Assembly: GCA_020636315.1 (NCBI GenBank)
Contig: JACJYA010000014.1
Location: 62,001-126,000, forward strand
From: Lewinellaceae bacterium
GTDB taxonomy: Bacteria; Bacteroidota; Bacteroidia; Chitinophagales; Saprospiraceae
Direction: 5' to 3'
DNA length: 64,000 nucleotides
The notes beneath the pieces were generated by a model. The model ran no database searches. It saw only the letters and a program-made list of their open reading frames with translations, and was not told the origin of the DNA. Below, in pieces: positions 63,101 to 64,000 of the stretch. The translations under genes were made by a program, and so were the position numbers. Within the stretch, counting starts at the first letter, position 1, and every line of letters begins with the position of its first letter.

Positions 63101-64000
63101 CTGTTGCCGACTGGCCGGGTTCCAGGACGGGAATAGGGTTGGCTAACCGAAGGATATTGCCCTGTATGGCCTGCCAGTTGCTGTCATTGAGTTGGAGGCC
63201 GGGAGGATAGTAATCATACAATGTGATATTATTGGCAGCCAGGCTGCCCTGGTTGTAAACCGTCAGGTTAAAAGCAACCTGCCCTCCCGGCTGATAAGGG
63301 GCGGGAGTAAGGCTCGTGTTAAGGGTCTTGGAAAGGGCCAGGTCATAGGTTTGAACCACTACAATCCTGCTCTTTCCAATATCGTCTTCGGTATCCTGGG
63401 CGTTGGCCGGCGTCGAGTCTTCATCGGGCATGGAAAGGCTATTGGTGGCGCTGTTGACCTCCGCAACATTAGCGATGAGCTGGCCGGTAAAATCATCACT
63501 AATGGTAAAGGTGATATCCACCGTTGCTGATTCCCCGGCAGCCAGGCCCGTGATCGGTTCGCTGAGCACGGCGGAACCGAAAACCTGCGACCAGTTGTCG
63601 TCAGCCAGTATCAACCCGGGAGGGATGTAATCGATAACAGAAACCGATTCGGCATCGATATTGCCCTCATTGCTCACCCGGATGGAAAAAGTTACCGTAC
63701 TGCCCGGGTAGAAAGGGCCGGGCGTTTCGGATGTTTTGACTTTTTTGACGAGGGAAAGGTCAAAGGCGGGGAGAGGTTGTTCGACCGGGACTACGGCAAT
63801 GCCTTCGTCATCTTCGCCCGCATCGACACCATTACCGGGGGTGGAATCTATATCGTTCACCCCCAGGCTGTTGAAAGCTGAGAAAACCTCCGCCCGGTTG
63901 ATGAGTTCATCACCGTCAAAATCGTCATTAATTCTGAGCCTTATTGTCAAGGTGGCCGACTCTCCCGGCCACAGGTTGGAAATCGGCGAACCGCTAAGCG
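54108..64000 (-). CDS. Giant T9SS protein with DUF11 repeats (5' end beyond window)
   Basis: At least 3296 residues; the frame is open to the right edge, so the start is missing. Twelve complete and one partial DUF11-type repeats (FDLALSKELNTSLTPGPFVP, then NYAEVGSA, DSTPGNGS, NEDDYDGA) occupy the first two thirds. Repeats 9-11 are near identical. A Cys-rich middle part and HYR-like modules (SCPVQDIDLVCSDLDSI, CDFCVVDNVQPTAICDD-type) follow, then the same carboxypeptidase-regulatory-like, dockerin (GISTFDLLIIQQHLLG, DANHSGNITTLDMIQIQQLI) and cohesin-like (VPFSARELEAIRGCQFTLDF) units as the gene at 48047, and a type A sorting domain (YQNRPNPFSEESAIGFE). Cell-surface adhesion is inference. Confidence 0.88.
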   Translation of the reverse strand, partial: LSGSPISNLWPGESATLTIRLRINDDFDGDELINRAEVFSAFNSLGVNDIDSTPGNGVDAGEDDEGIAVVPVEQPLPAFDLSLVKKVKTSETPGPFYPGSTVTFSIRVSNEGNIDAESVSVIDYIPPGLILADDNWSQVFGSAVLSEPITGLAAGESATVDITFTISDDFTGQLIANVAEVNSATNSLSMPDEDSTPANAQDTEDDIGKSRIVVVQTYDLALSKTLNTSLTPAPYQPGGQVAFNLTVYNQGSLAANNITLYDYYPPGLQLNDSNWQAIQGNILRLANPIPVLEPGQSATVTILFDITNDVMNGDSLVNCAELGASTNINGLPDADSTPSNGSHDEDDDDTETILISIPKRFDLALSKSVDTILTPGPYYPGSTVAYNITVKNEGEEVAQGIQVQDYIPQGLILTSQDWSALGSIATLNSPVTSLLPGDSTTLNITFTISPVFQGASLTNYAEIAGSNANSNLSDADSTPGNGSAGAGEDDYDGATIAVTRQDFDLALRKRLKSSETPGPFVPGSTVTFEIEVSNEGDLTAQNIQLREYFPSGLLLTDPDWNAVGNVAELAFPIPSLAPGAITVVDVSFTVAPGFSGSNLTNFAEVGSAFNILGYDDMDSTPGNGSLGPNEDDYDDASITVIQQEFDLALSKELKTSATPGPFFPGSNVTYSITITNEGDLEAQNVQLRDYIPLGLVLADNNWTLNGSMAVRSTGSLQPGASATYDISFTISDAFSGLVLANYAEVGSAANTMGIQDKDSTPGNGSAAPNEDDYDSASITVIQDEFDLSLTKELNTSLTPGPFVPGSSVTFRITVTNEGGLAAQNIQVRDYIPLGLVLADNNWTLNGSMAVRNIASLQPGASIVLNISFTISPSFGGQLLNNSAEVGAASNSYGLGDRDSTPGNGPAGPNEDDYDSASITVIQDEFDLSLTKELNTSLTPGPFVPGSTVTFRITVANEGDLAAQNVQVLDYIPLGLILTDNNWSSNGNLASRAISNLAPGSSTTLNITFTVASNFSGTAIANYAEVGSANNIYGLDDRDSTPGNGSSGAGEDDFDGASISVVQQPFDLALSKELNTSLTPGPFYPGSTVTFQVTVTNEGGISAQNIQVRDYIPLGLVLADNDWTLNGSMAYTNIGALQPGESASVDITFTISPNFTGFFITNFAEIGAAGNAIGLGDTDSTPGNGSAGAGEDDFDSAGITVNPPQQFDLTLSKTVSSSTPGPYYAGSPVTFKLTVTNQGNVAAQSIQLWDYLPPALTLSDAGWTQNGGVASYNTPIASLAPGASVTVEIDFVVSAGFGGTSTVNYAEISGAFNGSGLSDEDSTPGNGSSGANEDDYDGAAISISVVPQFDLALSKTVSTSTPGPYYAGSPVTFKLTVTNQGNVAAQSIQLWDYLPPALTLSDAGWTQNGGVASYNTPIASLAPGASVTVEIDFVVSAGFGGTSTVNYAEISGAFNGSGLSDEDSTPGNGSSGANEDDYDGAAISISVVPQFDLALSKTVSTSTPGPYYAGSPVTFKLTVTNQGNVAAQSIQLWDYLPPALTLSDAGWTQNGGVASYNTPIASLAPGASVTVEIDFVVSAGFGGTSTVNYAEISGAFNGSGLSDEDSTPGNGSSGANEDDYDGAAINISVTPQFDLALRKQLKASATPGPFSPGSPVIFRITVVNQGNMDAYNVEIADYIPAGLVLTDGNWTQSGSMATRTIPGPILPGGTATADISFVIDQNFVGNTIMNYAEIMSADDDNDAGNGAPVDIDSQYDTNPDNDAGGLAGSPSDDAINGDGSGQPGSSQASTDEDDQDPALIVVGNCPDAGTDGFVEVCLTCTSDDVFVDLTAALGGSPSPGGAWTDLDGSGVSLADPSNVNFMGLPGGDYQFEYSVGGQNGCPILSATVVVSLSTSLDNGCNSQINVPVGNNSCEVLVTPSMVLSGSSNTCTEGLTVNLLDPNGVSLGNTFTADMAGQTLIAEVLDPNCGLVCWGYVYVQDFTPPAISCPVQDIDLVCSDLDSILNNPASLAITGMPEIYDTCVQHTVTFQDQEVMTPDCVSRQINRVFTVTDPMGNSVQCTQVITARNPTFADLLPLPSQLEIPCDSNFVQDQNGNPDPSVTGYPMVQAYFGAHPLNQAYCTLGASYTDSPPIDVCEGTIRIIRHWEILDWCENSPNSILELTQFITVGDVAGPEVSCPEIDFNGDGYPDPLNFSTSSYDCTATFQAPLPIVTDNCSSWEVRTDIISDEVVPVTNQFGIITGYDTVATIIATILPGEPRLVSDIPVGCYRFSYKVTDDCNNYTQLECDFCVVDNVQPTAICDDALTVSLGGLGLGRVYAEAVNESSTDNCGIDTMLVRRLYEADPLTCDSVSSFYSDWAPYVDFSCCDVSQLATVELLVIDGAGNQNTCWMEVLVEDKVLPDCYAPNDTTVSCSSLPDNFDPNDTGQLQALFGAATAEDACGGAYVVEQAPLVNLDQCNAGTITRAFQAVDLSGNLSQSLCVQVITITSEYNYEIKFPKDFTTNCTVPTPDTLIYTSFGCDMLSVSVTDEVFTPLSGSPGPECYKIFRKYRVLNWCEYDGLSDAVVIGRNEDCDGVPGDEDVWVVRYPNGAWIDRDNDPSNNIPAFGAKGVSCDGTTNPTGFWRSSTSVGLWEYTQIIKVIDTIPPEINFTAPGAFCSYDGDSCLGQVQYPFTVTDDCSATGLTLEVFLDANADGTIDEDLTNAGVLSGTQPNFSIQGDFPIGSHAFIIQASDGCGNNPASATLPFEVVDCQPPAFTCYSGLSFGLSSLPPNTDLDGDGINDAAGAAVWASDLILNASDCSDDTIAYSINLAGEAPDIGQQVLYFTCEDTGTIAVQVYVWDSAYNPYAVQPDGSVGGPNYSICDTYVTIQDSTACNGGLLGPMMAGLIAREDNMGVENVEVSLSGPQSLMMLSEVDGTYQFDNLDTGYDYTLSPYLNTDHRNGISTFDLLIIQQHLLGVQPLDSPYKRIAADANHSGNITTLDMIQIQQLILGEILEFPNNTSWRFVDKAFVFPVPTNPWFTPFPEVISVNNLSYPMMANDFVAIKIGDVNNSAVTTGLMGVDGRSFDGTFYLEAPQLELKKGEVAAVPFSARELEAIRGCQFTLDFDPGRVELTDVEYGLADENSIGFHGLADGFLTVSWYRKGGVSYPEGEPLFTLFFRAKENTNLKDLLSISSRYTLAEAYTPGQELLDVALRFGSGRQEEEGGVFRLYQNRPNPFSEESAIGFELPESGAATLSVFDLNGRLLYRKQDLFDKGYNELILKREGLRHLSGAGGVLYYKLQMGNRVATRKMIILE
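59099..60376 (-). repeat. Three near-identical 426-bp repeats inside CDS
   Basis: Units start at 59099, 59525 and 59951, exactly 426 bp apart (142 codons, one DUF11 module each). They differ from each other by only a few bases (for example TCGTCG versus TCATCG at the DED codons), while other DUF11 modules of the same protein diverge widely. This implies recent duplication or conversion. Confidence 0.92.

Noticed and set aside
1..64000. CRISPR arrays, tRNA or rRNA genes, prophage
   Set aside because: No regular direct repeats with unique spacers, no tRNA cloverleaf or rRNA-like stretch and no phage structural genes were found by reading. The 7/8-bp arrays have no spacers and are not CRISPR.

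Overview
The window reads as a chromosomal segment of a moderately GC-rich member of the Bacteroidota, most likely the Saprospiria (Lewinella/Haliscomenobacter/Phaeodactylibacter-like). The evidence is three very large secreted proteins with type IX secretion (T9SS) C-terminal sorting domains, LytTR regulators paired with propeller-type sensor kinases, ECF sigma factors, an aerobic kynurenine-pathway dioxygenase, Bacteroidota-type promoter words, and genes without clear Shine-Dalgarno sequences. The class assignment is inference. I saw no rRNA, tRNA, CRISPR array, prophage or complete insertion sequence.

Layout. 0.4-6.8 kb: small housekeeping and envelope genes (a beta-barrel-like protein, a LysM protein, recO, a secreted protein, a propeller-like protein, lpxH, 3-hydroxyanthranilate dioxygenase, an SDR). 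7-12.2 kb: a T9SS protein made of about 15 PPC-like repeats, six of them nearly identical in DNA. 12.4-16.3 kb: a propeller sensor kinase overlapping its LytTR regulator. 16.3-19.9 kb: a ClpP paralogue, an ECF sigma factor with a small overlapping ORF, a MarR regulator and an S41 peptidase. 20-26.2 kb: a phosphorelay neighbourhood (response regulator, Hpt, TPR hybrid kinase, secreted protein, Hpt-like protein, LytTR regulator) with a DinB-like gene inside. 26.4-31.2 kb: a vapC remnant, a frame-disrupted uvrC, a patatin-like lipoprotein and a small membrane protein. 31.3-34.3 kb: marR-hmgA-hpd, the tyrosine/homogentisate catabolic genes. 34.4-41.4 kb: hypothetical proteins, an LRR protein, a flavin monooxygenase, and an OmpA protein next to a coiled-coil/HhH protein. 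41.6-47.2 kb: TolC, HlyD and ABC-exporter genes behind a TetR-type regulator. 47.3-64 kb: an ECF sigma factor and two tandem giant T9SS proteins with HYR-like, dockerin-like and cohesin-like modules; the second runs off the right edge.

How the genes may work together. The 20-26 kb kinase, Hpt and regulator genes look like one phosphorelay. Two of its transcription units share upstream 12-bp direct repeats at exactly 20-bp spacing, the geometry expected of LytTR-type operators. The TolC/HlyD/ABC set looks like a type I secretion envelope complex, but every ATPase motif of the ABC protein is degenerate. The hmgA-hpd spacer can form two mutually exclusive hairpins.

The most unusual window-wide signal is a set of about a dozen degenerate tandem arrays with a period of exactly 7 or 8 bp but different words. 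They sit at gene boundaries, abut or overlap start and stop codons, and sometimes enter coding sequence. They resemble the STRR heptanucleotide repeats of cyanobacteria; I know of no description for this group.
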